Below, piece by piece: positions 18,691-31,100 of a stretch of 64,000 nucleotides of DNA. Under the pieces are notes generated by a model. The model saw nothing but the letters and a program-made list of their open reading frames with translations, was not told the DNA's origin and made no database searches. The position numbers and the translations under genes were made by a program. Every line of letters starts with the position of its first letter. The stretch's first letter is position 1. This DNA is from Plantago major (lineage: Eukaryota; Streptophyta; Magnoliopsida; Lamiales; Plantaginaceae): contig CM048844.1 of NCBI GenBank assembly GCA_026545765.1, positions 56,702,932 through 56,766,931 of the forward strand, written 5' to 3'.

Positions 18691-18893
18691 CTTCGTGCCA
18701 TCTCTTATATAGAGTTTTGAGGAGTGTTTTTCGATGAATTTTGCACAATTAATCGAGATTAGTCTATCTTTCGTAAGACTAAGCACAAGAAGTCGAGTTT
18801 GCAGAGGGGTTTTGCGTAAATCTTGAGAGATTTTGGCTGCTTGATGCAAGTTTGAAATTTCGAATTTGTAAAAGTGTTTGTCTTTTGCCCAAA

Positions 18894-18908
18894 TCCTATA
18901 TATATAGC
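18894..18908 (-). promoter_or_regulatory. possible internal TATA box upstream of the third gene of A
   Basis: On the minus strand CTATATATATAGGATT stands about 200 bases before the presumed ATG of the third gene. This is a plausible TATA box for a separate transcript. It was not found at the equivalent place in element B, whose third gene lacks this leader. Confidence 0.3.
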
Positions 18909-19139
18909 GTAAAATGTACATAGATACAACATACATACAACCTAATATGAATGCGTCTTTGTATCTGATATAGGCGGTACGCCCTTTGTACTTCATTAAA
19001 TGCGGTGGGCCATGTCTGCATTTCTCAACAGACATTACTTGCTTTGTTTTAATCTCAACCGTTGAGATCAAACGTTTATTCATGAAGGGCTTGTATTGAA
19101 TATCTTGTAATGATATCAATCAACAAATGGTATTGTGTC

Positions 19140-19610
19140 GACTTGATGGATTTTTAACAAGTTATATCCATTATGTCACTTAGTAAAAAGTAAGAACACT
19201 CAATCGTTTGAACTTATCATTCTGAGTGTCAAGTCCTTATCTTTATATTGTTTATCATAAAATGGCAAAAATACGAGACATTGGACATGTTTGACTTTCG
19301 TAACTTATACTTTTCGCTTTGTGTGTCTTTTCTCTTTATGACTAAATAGCTTCTCAATTCAAGTGTCGAAGCTTCATTGTTTGAATGTATTTGATGCACT
19401 CTCAAGAAGTAAGTTCTAGTCTTATTTACTTATCGAGTGTGTACTAACCTTTGCCTTTCTCGGATACCTGCTCTGAAATGTTTTGCCTTCCGAGTGTTGC
19501 TACCGTAAACCTTTGCATCACTTCTTATCAACTTGGCTTTTTGAGAACATGTTCCCAGAGACCTACTGCTTTTCTACCTCACTTACTTAGACTTTAGAGA
19601 TTCAGGACAT
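19140..19610 (-). other. noncoding zone between pol and the third gene of A
   Basis: After the RNase H end the minus strand is rich in purine tracts (for example GAGAAAGGCAAAGG and AAAGAGAAAAGAC). It matches in position the clearer repeated tracts of elements B and C. Sireviruses are known for multiple polypurine tracts here. Confidence 0.4.
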
Positions 19611-19619
19611 TTTTTAGTC

Positions 19620-21333
19620 CTTAGGCATCTCCATTAATCCAAGATTATGTCTTAAGGTCAAGAACCGGCTTTCTTGTAGGGGCTTGGTGAAAATATCTCA
19701 AGTTGGTCTTCCGTACAATCTTGAGTATCTCTATATCGCTTTTTTCAACATGGTCTCCGGCGAAGTGGTGTCGACATCAATGTGCTTTGTTCGCATGGAA
19801 CTTGGGGTTCTGTAGATCGCAATAGCACTTGTGTTATCACAGAAAATGGGAGTTTTCTCTTCATTGAGTCCATAGTCTCTGAGTTGTTGTTGAATCCACA
19901 GAATTTGTGTTGCACAACAATCAGCAGCAATATATTCAGCCTCTGTGGTAGAAGTTGCAATTGAGTTTTGCTTTTTGCTAAACCATGAGATAAGTCTAGT
20001 TTCCAGAAACTGACAAGTTCCTGAGGTGCTTTTCCTATCAAGCATTGATCCAGTATAATCAGCATCTGAGTAACCAGCCAAACTCAATCCACTTTCTTTA
20101 GGATACCACAAACCTACATCTACTGTACCTTTCACATACCTTAATATTTTCATAACAATGTTGTAGTGTGATTCATTGGATTTGTTTGAAATCTAGCACA
20201 CACACCAACCGTGATATCAATAGTGAACCTATCAATTTCCTATACTTGTGTTCATCAACACTCTTATCTGATTCAGTATATGTCATCTTGGTTCCTATGC
20301 TCATAGGAATCTTAGCATTATTTTCAGAAGGCTTAAGATTGAACTTTGTGAGCATGTCTGTTGCATACTTTGTCTGACTAATGAATATTCCATCATTGAG
20401 TTGCTTGACTTGCAATCCTAGGAAATAGTTCAATTCTCCCATCATGCTCATCTCAAACTTACTTTTCATGAGACTTGCAAAGTCATCACAAAGTTGCTTA
20501 TCCTTAGATCCAAATATAATGTCATCAACATATACTTGAACTAAGAGTAGTTTCCCATCATGATTTTAAGTAAATAAAGTTTTATCAACTTCACCTTTCT
20601 TGAAACCACTTTCTAGAAGGTGTTTGGCCAAAGTGTCATACCATGCTCTCAGAGCCTGTTTCAGTCCATATAGAGCTTTCTGTAGTTTATAGACCATTCT
20701 ACTTTCCGAGAAAACTTCAAAGCCAGGTGGTTGTTCAACATAGACTTCCTCAGCAAGTTCACCATTCAAGAATGCACTTTTGACATCCATTTGATAAACT
20801 TTAAAGTCTTTATGAGCTGCAAAGGCCAGAAAGAGTCTTATTGCATCCAATCTAGCAACTGGTGCATATGACTCATCAAAATCTAAACCTTCAGTCTGGG
20901 TAAATCCCTTGGCAACCAACCTTGCTTTCTTTCTGGTTATTTCACCAGATTCATTCATCTTGTTTCTGAAAACCCACTTAGTTCCAATCAAAGATATTCC
21001 TTCTACAAATGGAACTAGGTTCCAGACTTTGTTTCTCTCAAACTGATCCAACTCTTCTTGCATTGCAGAGATCCAGTCTTGGTCTCTTAATGCTTCTTCT
21101 ACAGTTTTAGGTTCAATGTTTGAGATGAAACATCCAAAGAGAGAGTTAGCATTCTCAGCTATTGCTCTCCTAGTCCTAACACCTTGATTGATTGGTCCAA
21201 TCACATCTTTTGCAGGATGATCCTTGATCCATCTCATTATGGGTTTAGGGCTAGCAGGGTCAACATCTATGTGATCTGAATGTGAATCACTATGATTATG
21301 ACTTGATACTTTTTTCAGTATTTGTGACATCAT
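19620..21333 (-). pseudogene. element A reverse transcriptase and RNase H
   Basis: The minus-strand open stretches 20566-21333, 20173-20469 and 19731-20153 together cover the copia RT and RNase H. The RT shows [33 protein letters not shown] and ALYGLKQA, and the catalytic YVDD box lies near 20520-20535. RNase H has [20 protein letters not shown] and ends with a domain carrying KHIDV. It would copy the element RNA into DNA in cytoplasmic particles. Frames are interrupted between the blocks, including a stop just before YVDD at 20566, so it is not translatable as read. Confidence 0.9.
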
Positions 21334-21432
21334 GCACCTCAGAGGGGCGGTGAATGTCTGACACTTGCTCAGTGTGAGCTCGACATGCCTGTCAGAGAGG
21401 TCATTTCCAGAGTTAGCTCTCTGATGAACATC

Positions 21433-22890
21433 TTAAGTTTCCATTTCTGGAATTCTCATAGGAAATTCTTCATCATGTCTGAGAATCATCTGGTTGTTAC
21501 TAGGCATTTCATGCTTTTCTTCGTCAGAGTCATCCTCTCTTTCCACAATGATGTTTTTCCTTTCTGAGGGTTCTTCTTCAGAATCCTTTATCATTAGTTC
21601 CTTGACCCTTTCTGAGAGTTCATCAGCAAGGGGTGTTTTCTTGCTTCCTTCATAGAATACAACATGAACTGATTCTTCAATCTTCTTTGTTATTTTGTTG
21701 TAAACTATGTATGCTTTGCTATTCATAGAATAACCAAGAAACACACCTTCATCTGCCTTTGGTTGAAATGTTCTTAGATACTCTTTTCCATTGTTAAGAA
21801 CAAAACATCTACAACCAAATACTTCAGATGTTTGATATTAGGGGGTCTACCAACCAAGAGTTCATATGGGGTTTTGTCATGGTGTTTGTTTATCAAACAT
21901 CTGTTCTGAGTGTAGCATGCTGTATTTACAGCCTCAACCCAATAAACTTCACTTATTTCAGTGTCAGCTAGCATTGTCCTTGCTGCTTCTTTAAGGGTTC
22001 TATTTTTCCTTTCTGCAACACCATTTTGTTGTGGTGTTATCACAGAGAAAAGTTGGTGTTGTATACCTTTGCTGGTACAAAACTCCTTTATGTACTGGTT
22101 AACAAACTCAGTACAATGGTCTGTTCTGATTGCAGATACTTTGTCATTTTTCATGACTTGAAGCTTATTCAGCAAATTTGGTATCTCCACCCTAGCATCA
22201 GAAAGACAACCCAAGTGAATCTTGAGAAGTCATCTACAACAACCAGACCATACTTCTTTCCTGCATAACTAGTTACGGATGATTCAAAAAGATCCATGTG
22301 TAATAGTTGCAGTGGTCTAACACTAGAGTGTCTGGTTTTGGTCTTGAAAGAGATCTTGGATTGTTTTCCCATCCGACAAAGTAATGTATACCATCCTTTC
22401 CGAAGATGTTTTGGGAAGACCAACCACTAACTCTTTATCGCAAGTTTGTTCGTAGTTTTGAAATTCAAGTGACTCATTCTTTTGTGCCATAACCAAGGTT
22501 TTCCAGGTGACCTGATTGACTCACCATGAGACATTCTTAAGTTGTGGCAGATGCCCAATCGGCAACATAAAGACTACCTTTCCGCCGAGCAACCAAGACT
22601 GTCTGCTTTGACTCATTGTCTATAAGTTTGCAATACTTTGCTTTGAATTTCATAGTGAATCCTCGCTCGCAAACCTGCTCATGCTAAATAGATTATATTT
22701 CAAACCTTTATCATGTAATACGCCGTTGATTGTTAATGATCCTAATTTGACGGCATGCATCCCGAGAGGGATTTAATTCTCCTCCAAAGAACTGATGTCC
22801 GTCCAAAGGTTGCAAGCTTTGTAGTTGTGATTTGCTTTGTCTCTTGTCATGTGCTTTCCGCATCCACTATCAAATAGCCATCGAGCCTTA
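21433..22890 (-). pseudogene. element A protease end and integrase
   Basis: From the right: a protease motif, FDSGCGKHMT (about 22845-22875), then the pre-integrase segment MSHLNFKT (about 22465-22490). The integrase core follows, with HMDLFESS and DDFSRFTWVVF (first acidic residue, 22169-22423), IRTDHCTEF (second) and PQQNGVAERKNRTLKEAA (third, 21774-22214). Integrase joins the DNA copy to host chromosomes. The C-terminal part with VFLGYSMNSKAY (21433-21744) leads into RT. The H-x-G residue expected after RTD is C here (TDHC for TDHG), and frames are broken. Confidence 0.85.
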
Positions 22891-22899
22891 GTCCATGAG

Positions 22900-25379
22900 G
22901 CGCTCGCAAAAAAGAAACAGAGTTAGGTTCTTGCCTCGAGATAGAACCACTTAGACTAAACATTCTTCCAAAGAGGAATCCACATTTTAGTGAATTTCGG
23001 GAGTTTGTTTTTGTCTAACTTGATCAAGGAGATGCAATAAAATCAGCAATTTTGATCTCAATCTTCCTTCGGGTGTTTCTAGGTGTTCCCTTTGGTGCTT
23101 TCGACCTCGGTTTCGTGGTTGCTTTTCAAAGAAACTTAGCCTTTCCGCCAGTTCCTTCTAGCTCGCATTCAGCTTTTCAAAGGCTTGAGATTTCTTCCAC
23201 TTCGCTCATTGCTACGTAATATCAGCCTTGCACCATTGTTCTTGTCCTTTCTTATATTGTTGCAGAAGGACCTTCCCAATAGCACGATAGCCAATGCCAC
23301 TTCGAACACCTTTGGCTTTCTGAATGCACTTTTCAGAAGCCTTACTAGTTTCTGCACCATCTTTATTTTCATAAAATGGTTTAGTAGAGAATTTGCCTAT
23401 TCCAACAATTCTTCCCTTCCTAGTAATGCAACAATGTGGATGGTTGCATTTCTGAGGGTCAGATTTTTCGTAAACCTTATTCACATGTTTCTTGTGAACT
23501 TGTTGTTCTTTCAAAGGTCAGTTGCAACTCCTTTTCCTTTGTCAACTACCCTAGCTGTCTGACCAATGCTATAGGTGGTTGAAGAATCATTATGTTGACT
23601 TTTTACAAGATCAACCTTCCATCACTCTTCTTCAGAGGAGATGAATTACTTGATTGTTCATCAAGTCCAAGTACACCTTTCTCAGAGGGATCTCTCAGAT
23701 AGGATTGAACCTCAGTGAGAGTGTCACTAGCCTTTGCATAAGATTGGAAGGATAGCTCTTTCTTTCCGAAGTTCTTCATTCTAAAGCATTTCATCATTTT
23801 CTTATTAAGTTCATCCAAGGCTAGTTTGTGAGAATTTTCATTCTCGATATCCGAGCTTTAAAGGCTATTTCAGCTCTTGTTCTCAGATACTCTAGTTAGC
23901 TCAGAAACCTCTTTTTCAAGAGTTTCTTTGCTTTCCTCTAGAATTCTAATTTTGGATTGTGCTTCCAGAAATTCTTTCTCATAACGATCCAATTCACTCT
24001 TGACCAACTCTAGATCCTCAATTCCATCATCACTCTCATAGTACAGAAATTGTGAATTGTTAGTTACCTCATCAGCCATAAGACATATTTCAATGTTGGA
24101 GATGTCCGACCAAAGAATCTCAAAGAACTCCACACATTTCATTCTTCTTAAGGTCAAGTCGATTACATCGTGGGTGATTCCACACATTCGGTGATGGTAA
24201 GTTTGAGTCATCGAATCTCCATCTCCGTAATCTGTCTCAATGTCTAGAGCATCAAGTTGAATTTGAATCTTTTTCCTTTCTTCAGTCAGTAAGGCCCTTT
24301 AATTTCTCTTGAAATTTCTTCTGTCCTTCTTGTCACCTGTCTTGAGCTTGTTTAAAGCAGGACAATCTCTTGAAGTGAACAGGCTTTTGACAAGAGAAGC
24401 GATATCATGTCCTATTTCTCGCGTGTTCAAGATTAACACCTTTCCGAATGGGGTGTTCAGAGAGTTGATCATTTGTATGTTCTCAGATCGATGATAGTAT
24501 GGGCCAAGATGCTTTTTCAGCTTTTCTTTAGATTTTCTTCTCTCAATCTCTTGACTCACAAATTTCTTCATGTGTTTTACTGCAAGAGCATTTTCTTCAG
24601 ATGCATCTTTTGTATCCTTCTTTTCAGAAATACCTTGAGAGATTAGAGCAACACTTTGCAACTTTTCAGCTGTTTGTTCTCTCTGAGTTGTCTCATAGTC
24701 TACAGTAGCAAGATGAGAGAAGAGTTTCACCGAGTGATATTTCGCATCCTCGTTGAAATAAAAGAACTTAGTGTGCTCCCAACAGGATTGAGACTTCTGA
24801 CAATAGTCTTAATCTTTTCTGATTGGAAGTATCTGTTGCTTTCACCAAGTGCAGCCATATCACTCATAAGAGTAGTAAACCTGAAATCAAGTTCTTCCAG
24901 AGTTTCAGTGGGACCTTGTTTGAAGCTTTAGAACTTCAATTTAAGAACTTCAACTTGTTTTCCTTGGTTTTCTGGCCCGCACGTATTTCTTCAATCAATC
25001 GCTGTGCATTTTTGCCATTTTAGCACCCTACGCTTATAATCGTATGTGCTCAGTGTCGATCCGATGATGATATTATGAGCTTGACCATCCAATCAGGTCT
25101 ATTGGCATCTTCAGATGTCCGTAGCTCTCGCTTGTCTTCATACATAATGCTTCCACGAGCAACACGACCACTATCACTAGCAAACCGCATCCTCGCTTCC
25201 ATCTTCCTTGTCGAGGTTTTCTTCCATCGCACACCTCAAGAACTTGTTTGAGTTGTCGATTTTGATAGGCCCTTCATTGATGACATAGATCATCTCGCCA
25301 CTAATGGCCTTCGATGGAGCATCATGTTGTTCTTCCATTTCGTAGTTTTCGCTTTAACGGGTGCATCACTCGTAGACAT
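22900..25379 (-). pseudogene. element A gag
   Basis: The ATG at 25379 (MSTSDAPVKAK) lies about 100 bases inside the PBS, and the same start context occurs at 40262 in element C. The frame is disrupted but recognisable: conserved blocks with SQGISEKK and KHLGPYYHRSEN (24299-24730), and a degraded CCHC zinc knuckle around 24360-24405 (ending RDCPALNKLK). A coiled-coil region with ELVKSELDRYEKEFLEAQ (23870-24211) is followed by a basic tail (23169-23514). Gag forms the particle that packages the RNA. It is larger than a typical copia gag because of the coiled-coil and basic extension, as in Sireviruses. Confidence 0.75.
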
Positions 25380-25478
25380 ACCGCACACTTAACAAACAAA
25401 TTATATAGTCCTCGAAGGGACAAAGTTCCTTCACCTATCTGGGGATCTAGGTTTAGTGCGTATGCTTGTGAACCACCC

Positions 25479-25490
25479 GCCTCGATACCA
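25479..25490 (-). other. primer-binding site of element A
   Basis: The minus strand reads TGGTATCGAGGC two bases inside the LTR, against the copia consensus TGGTATCAGAGC, which pairs with the 3' end of initiator tRNA-Met. The difference is CAG changed to CG, the same change seen in many other places in this window. Confidence 0.8.
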
Positions 25491-25492
25491 CT

Positions 25493-26890
25493 TGTCGTCC
25501 AGATAACGGCAGAGTAAAAGACTAAAGGGGAGGGGGGCTGAATAGTCTTTAAAACTTTTGTCGATAAACACAGCTTTCAAAAACCGGGGTTTCGATACTT
25601 AAATTGAGAGCGCTAAGACTTTAAGATAGGTAAGTGCGTAAACAATAAGTATGTGTGTGCTTTATTTAAATGTAAATACAGAAGGTAAATGACACATCAA
25701 ATATAGTGGTATATGGAGGTGGCGAATCCTCCGCCTAATCCACATCGGTCTTTCCGAGACCTAGAATTCACTAGAAACAGATAATTGAGTTCACCTTACA
25801 ATAATCCTATTCTAAGATTCCTAAACAAATGGTTCCCAACCAAATGTTCCCCCGAGTTATTCCCCGCCCTAGAGCTAAGTACTTCCTCTACTCAGATAAC
25901 CTTGGAGTATTCCCTGATATCCCAAATCAAGTACTTCCTCTACTCCACGCCTTGATAGTGTTGGTTATAAGGTTTGTCAGAGAGGCTTCTCGTATAACTT
26001 TTCAGTTATGTTTTCAGAGAGCCTAATAGAACAAGACTACTTAATACACTTGTTCAAAGGATGGCACGCTTCTTTCGACCCAAGTAATTGATGTCTGCTC
26101 GGAGAATGAGCTTCGTAAAGGTATCCGATAGTTCAACTCTTTTACTTAATAACAATCTCTTGTTAAGGTTCAGGACATCTTAGAACTTGTAGTGATTCTT
26201 CGAGCAACAAAAAGCTTTCAGACAGGGTTGTAGAGTGCTTGAGAGAATACTTTGCTTGATGGTAAGTTTGCAAGCTAGAGCATTCTTAGGTGTGTACTTC
26301 AAGCATCTAAGTGTGTGATATATATAGATAAATTTGAGAGGCGCTTGAATTATATCCGCAGTTTCCATCAAATTATATCCGCTTATATCTTGAACTATGT
26401 ACTCGTAAATCACTATCTCATTTTTCAGAGGATCGCTTTTTAAAGATTTACGATGCATTTAATGCATAGTATCGCTTATTGTCCTTGTCCTTAGTCTCAA
26501 CGGATACATGAGCCTTCGATGGCTTGCATGCTCCATACTCATGATGTCATATGTCCGTAATCATATTTCAAAGTAAATTAATACACTTAAGAAAGGATTA
26601 AGGACATAGTCTTTCTGAGTTAGACTAAACCTTTGTGTCTTCATAAACTTTGTGCAATCTTCGGTCTTCTAATCTTCAGAAAAGCTCCATTGCTAGGATT
26701 GATCTTCATGGTCTTTTTGAAATAAAAATTACACTCAGAGACCTATAAGCCTAATACAAGATTTACTAGACTAATCATACTCAAAGGATTTCCTCTTTAA
26801 TAATGTTCAAGGAACCAAGAGTACTTAATCACCTTCGCTAAGATAAGAACATGTTATGAGTGATCAAAATACTAACAGATATTCCTAATA
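25493..26890 (-). repeat. element A 5' LTR
   Basis: It aligns along its length with 11934-13311. It starts TGTCGTCCAGATAACGGC and ends ATTCCTAATA, so the terminal CA has become TA. A TATA box is at 26318-26330. The two LTRs differ at scattered sites, often CAG against CG-containing variants. Confidence 0.9.
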
Positions 26891-27845
26891 AAAGTGTTCA
26901 AGAGAATGAATCTCAGCTATGACATCTTAGTTCAACTCTTTCACAAATAACCAGGCTTGTTAAGGATCAGGACACTTAGAACTATTGTGCTACTTAGAAT
27001 CAAGAGCTTTGGTCGCAACAGAAAGCTTGTAGGTAAGTAGTGTGCTTGAGAGAACTTGTGAGAGTATTCAATGTAAGTTCAGTGTTCTAAGGTATAAGTT
27101 CTGTGTGTTCTCAAGCAGTCTAAGTGTTGATATTTATAGATGAATTTGAGTGCCGCTTGAATAGTATCCATAGTTTAAAGCAAATTCAAACTATTGATAT
27201 CCGAGTATAATCAGAGTACGCTTGTCTTCTTCTTCGGTTACCATTTTGTTCGTATATCTCTGCTCACAAGATTTAATGCATTGTACTATACTTTGTCCTC
27301 AGAGTGCCAACGAACTATGCATCAGATCGTAGATCTTTTACTATCGTAGTTCTGAAGCTTTGCACGTCCTTTTCAGAAATTATCACAACTTCAGATACCA
27401 CTTGTTGAAACAACTTGTTATAATATATTTCTTTTCAGAAACATAATTTATGTCCAAGGTATCTAAGTGTAGATATCTGTGGGCACTTTCCTCGTCTCAG
27501 AAACCTTTTATTCTCAGATATCTTTTGCAACACTTGTGTTTCGAAACACTTGTTTCTTCAAGATATCTGGACATAGGTATCTGAAAAACCATTGTCTTCA
27601 AAGAATCTTGTGCGCCTTCAAATCTTCAAACTGCTGAACTTTTCTCGCCGGATGCCTTCTTCGATCTTTTCGTAAAATAAAATTACAATCAGAGACCTAA
27701 CATCCTATACAAGATTTGCTAGACTATCATACTTAGTGAGTTTCCTCTTTTACAGTGTTCAAGTGAACCAAGAGTACTAACCACCTTGCTGAGCTAAGAT
27801 AAGTCATTAGGTTGCTGATCAAAATCTAAACAGATATTCCTAACA
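26891..27845 (-). repeat. element B 3' LTR, second part
   Basis: It continues the LTR broken at 11933. GTTCAAGAGAATGAATCTC matches (inverted) the LTR of C at about 39455-39475, and the end GATATTCCTAACA is the LTR terminus. A purine tract of the same type as in element A follows at 27846-27870. Confidence 0.85.
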
Positions 27846-28199
27846 AATTTTCCCCATTTTGATCAGTCAACGATGACTATCTGACCTATTACAAATCTGG
27901 ATGAGGAAACAATCCACCACTTAATCATTTCTTATGATCTTTCAATTCATATAATTATGCGTAGTAAACATCAACCAAATCACAAGGTGTGATTTTTGCT
28001 GACAAGTTATCTTTTATAGATTGATATCTGAGAGTAGGTTCATCAGATATGTTACAATGAAAGTTCAGATAACTTTTACAAGATAAAACTACAATAAGGT
28101 ACAGTCAGCAAGATACAAAAGATTACATAGTAAATTAGGAAAACAGGAGTAACGAAGCTCCAAGTAGACATCCTAATAAACTAGTCTTCAAGTCTTCAA

Positions 28200-31100
28200 C
28201 ACTTCAAGTCTTCAAAAGCAGTTCCATGGATCAATCTGCAAATTTCCTATCACCAAACCTTTTGACATCATCAGAGTAGTCATAGAGAAGTGTTCTGACA
28301 ATCATCTTTGTGTCTTTGGAAAATCCACAGACTTCCTTGTAGGTTTTGGTAGGATTCTTCTTGGCAAAGTGCTTGACCCACATATACTTTCTCCACTTCC
28401 AGGCATGCTCGATTCTGATATCTGATAGCTTGAAGTATTCATATATGATCTTCAGATATCTGATATCACCCTTGTATTGATCTTCAGTCAAGTAGAAGGA
28501 CTTATAGGGTTCCACAGCAAGTCTTGCTCTTGTGCCTGCTCCAAAGGATGTTGGGAATTCTGCACATCATCTGCTTTCCATAAGGACATTCATCGAGATG
28601 TCCTTTTCATGGCTTCTATTCTCTTGATTACTTCAAAATCCAACCAGTGCTTTGATGTGGTCAGTGTTAATCAAGATTGTCTTGTCGTTTCTCCATGCCA
28701 TGAGCTGTTTATGGATTGGTTCTGGAAACCTTGAATTTAACAGTAAATGCCTGAGTTTCAAAATCCAGTAGCCATTTTTCTGATTTATGCACCTGTAGAC
28801 AGAGGAGTTGTTGTCATTCTTCACATACTCAATTTTGGCTTCTTCTGGCCTGAGTGGAAGTTGGCTTTTTCTCTTTTTAGCTCTTAGTCTATTCCTCTTT
28901 TGCCTTGAATTTTCCCTTGGGGGATTGCTTGAAGAACCACCCTGGATAGACTTGGTATTTCCAGAGGGTGTCGGCTTTGCAGCTATGGCCTCAGTTAGGC
29001 TATCAATTTTTCTTTTTCTATGAAGAGGAGCTTCATCTTCATCAGTCTCTTCATCATCATCAAGATCAATTCTTGTGAGAATATTGCAGCCTTCTTCATT
29101 GCCCAGGGATTTGATTTGGCCTTCTTCTTCTTCTTCAAAAGACTCATCAATCCCTCTTACTTGTCTTCTCCTTGGAGCCTTGGTACTCCTTGGAGGTTTC
29201 TGTGTTCTGGCCCTTGTTGTCATTCCTTTTTCAGGAAGTTGCTGAGTGGTTGTTACTATCTGTAGAGCAGTCTGACTGGAGGAGGGCTCATTAATTCTGA
29301 GAGGTGGTTGTTCAGATTTTCTTTGTTTCTTCCTCTTCCTCTGTGACCATCTTGAAATCCTTCCCCCTTAGTCATTGTTGACTGACTAAGAATCACAAAG
29401 GATTCTGAAAGGGAGTCAAAGTTGCCTTGCAGATAGTTGTAAGCAGCAACCAACTATTCTAGTTTGGCCTTGAGCTCCTGATTTTGTTTGATAAGACCAA
29501 GATTCTTATCGCTGAGCTCGCCAAGGCCTTGAGTAGCATCTGCTTCCAAAGAAGATAGCTAGCCTCATTGAGGGCTTTTTCAGCAAGATTATTGTCATCA
29601 TCCCTTACCATGCCTAGGTCTCTCTGAGCAATGACCAAGCTTGTTGTTCTTTGAGTGATTAGCTCAGTGAACTTTTTCATTTCAGCAGGGACTGATGCAA
29701 TTACTTCTTCATTTTGTTGAGACAACTCCTTTCTTAGAGTTGCTAGAACCTGGTATCTGGCCATGTAATCATGGGAGTTGAGATTTGGTTTCTTACTGAA
29801 TCTTTGAGGAGCTATCAGTTTTCTCTTTAAGTGAGAAACTCCCAAGTGAACGTTTCCATGTTCGACCAAGGTTCTGTCTTCTTCATCATCTGAGTCATCA
29901 GCCCAGTGATCTTCATCCTCTTGTACTTCTTCATCAAGGTTTCTGATAGCAGCAACCATCTCAGATATGGGTTTCTTGCCTTTGGAGGATGGTTTCTTTG
30001 GTGAAGATGCAACATTAGCATCATGCTTTGCTTCAGATGTTTGCTCAGCATCTAGCTCCTTAGTAATATAGTCAACAGCTTCCCGGAGCTCTTTAATCTC
30101 AGAGTAAGCTTGCGTTTCCTTGCGTGTTTGTTCTTCAAGTTTGTCTAGCTTGACTCTGGATTCAGCTATCTTTTCTTCCAGTTGAAGATGTAGTTGTTGT
30201 TCTTCCTCCAACAATTGTTTGAGTTGAGCAACTCTGGCTTGTGCATCTGATATTTTCTGAGTTGCTTCCTCAGAGTGCTCAACTACTTGTTCAGTAGTAT
30301 CTTTGTGTTGGGGAGTTGGATGAGTAGATTTCTGAGGAGATGGAGGAGGGATTTTTGTGATGTCCTCTCAAGGTGCTTTTCAAAGCCATTGTTTCCATTG
30401 TTTCCTTGTGGAATCATCCCTGTCCCTGGTGCAGGGGCATCATCATCATCCTTCTTATCCTCATCCTTGTGATGATCAGAAGGAGGATCTTCATAATTGT
30501 TCTCATCAGTTTCCTTCTCTTCTTCATCTTCAGAGACCAGGTTGATCACTTCTGGAATAGTGACCGTTTGCCCATTAACTTCCTCTTGTTCAGAGGGTAT
30601 GTATTGTAGAGTCTGGGGCAAAGTAGGCTTGAATGCCATCTGTAGTCTGGTCTGACCATCCGCTTGTTTGAAAGCTTGGATCATCTTTTTGGCCACTTCC
30701 TTGACAAAATCCTTATCCATCAATGTTCCGAAAGAATATTTTTTAGTGGGGAACATTGCATGGACGTAGTTTTCCAAGTCAAGGGCTCGTTCTCTCCTTG
30801 TGTTGTGATCAGTCACCTTTAAGATTTCAGATAGATCGGAGCATCGGAGCTTTTGCCATTTCTTCAAGCATTTTAGATGCTTTGGCAAAGTGTGTTCCTT
30901 GAAGAAAGGAACCAGGTCCTCTTTCTCATCAACAGGGACCTTAGTGGCACTTGTTTGAGCCTGAAAGAAAGCGTTCTGAATTAATTTCAAAACTTTAGTA
31001 GATATCTGGGCTTTAGAGTAGAAAGGTACCTGAGTTACCTGTGTGACAGGCTCAGATGACTTGACTACTAAGGTTCCAGGTGCCTCAGATATCTAGATAT

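Larger units (their letters stand above)
11934..26890 (-). mobile_element. copia element A (Sirevirus-like), complete, nested in the LTR of element B
   Basis: About 15 kb, bounded by two LTRs in the same orientation (11934-13311 and 25493-26890), with the PBS at the inner edge of the right LTR and a PPT at the inner edge of the left one. The flanking 5-mers are TAAGT (11929-11933) and AAAGT (26891-26895), a near-perfect target duplication with one mismatch. The order, reading leftward, is LTR, PBS, gag, protease, integrase, RT, RNase H, purine-repeat zone, third gene, PPT, LTR. All reading frames are broken, though catalytic motifs such as YVDD remain. At 15 kb it is longer than most described copia elements because of the ~5-kb third gene. 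Confidence 0.85.
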
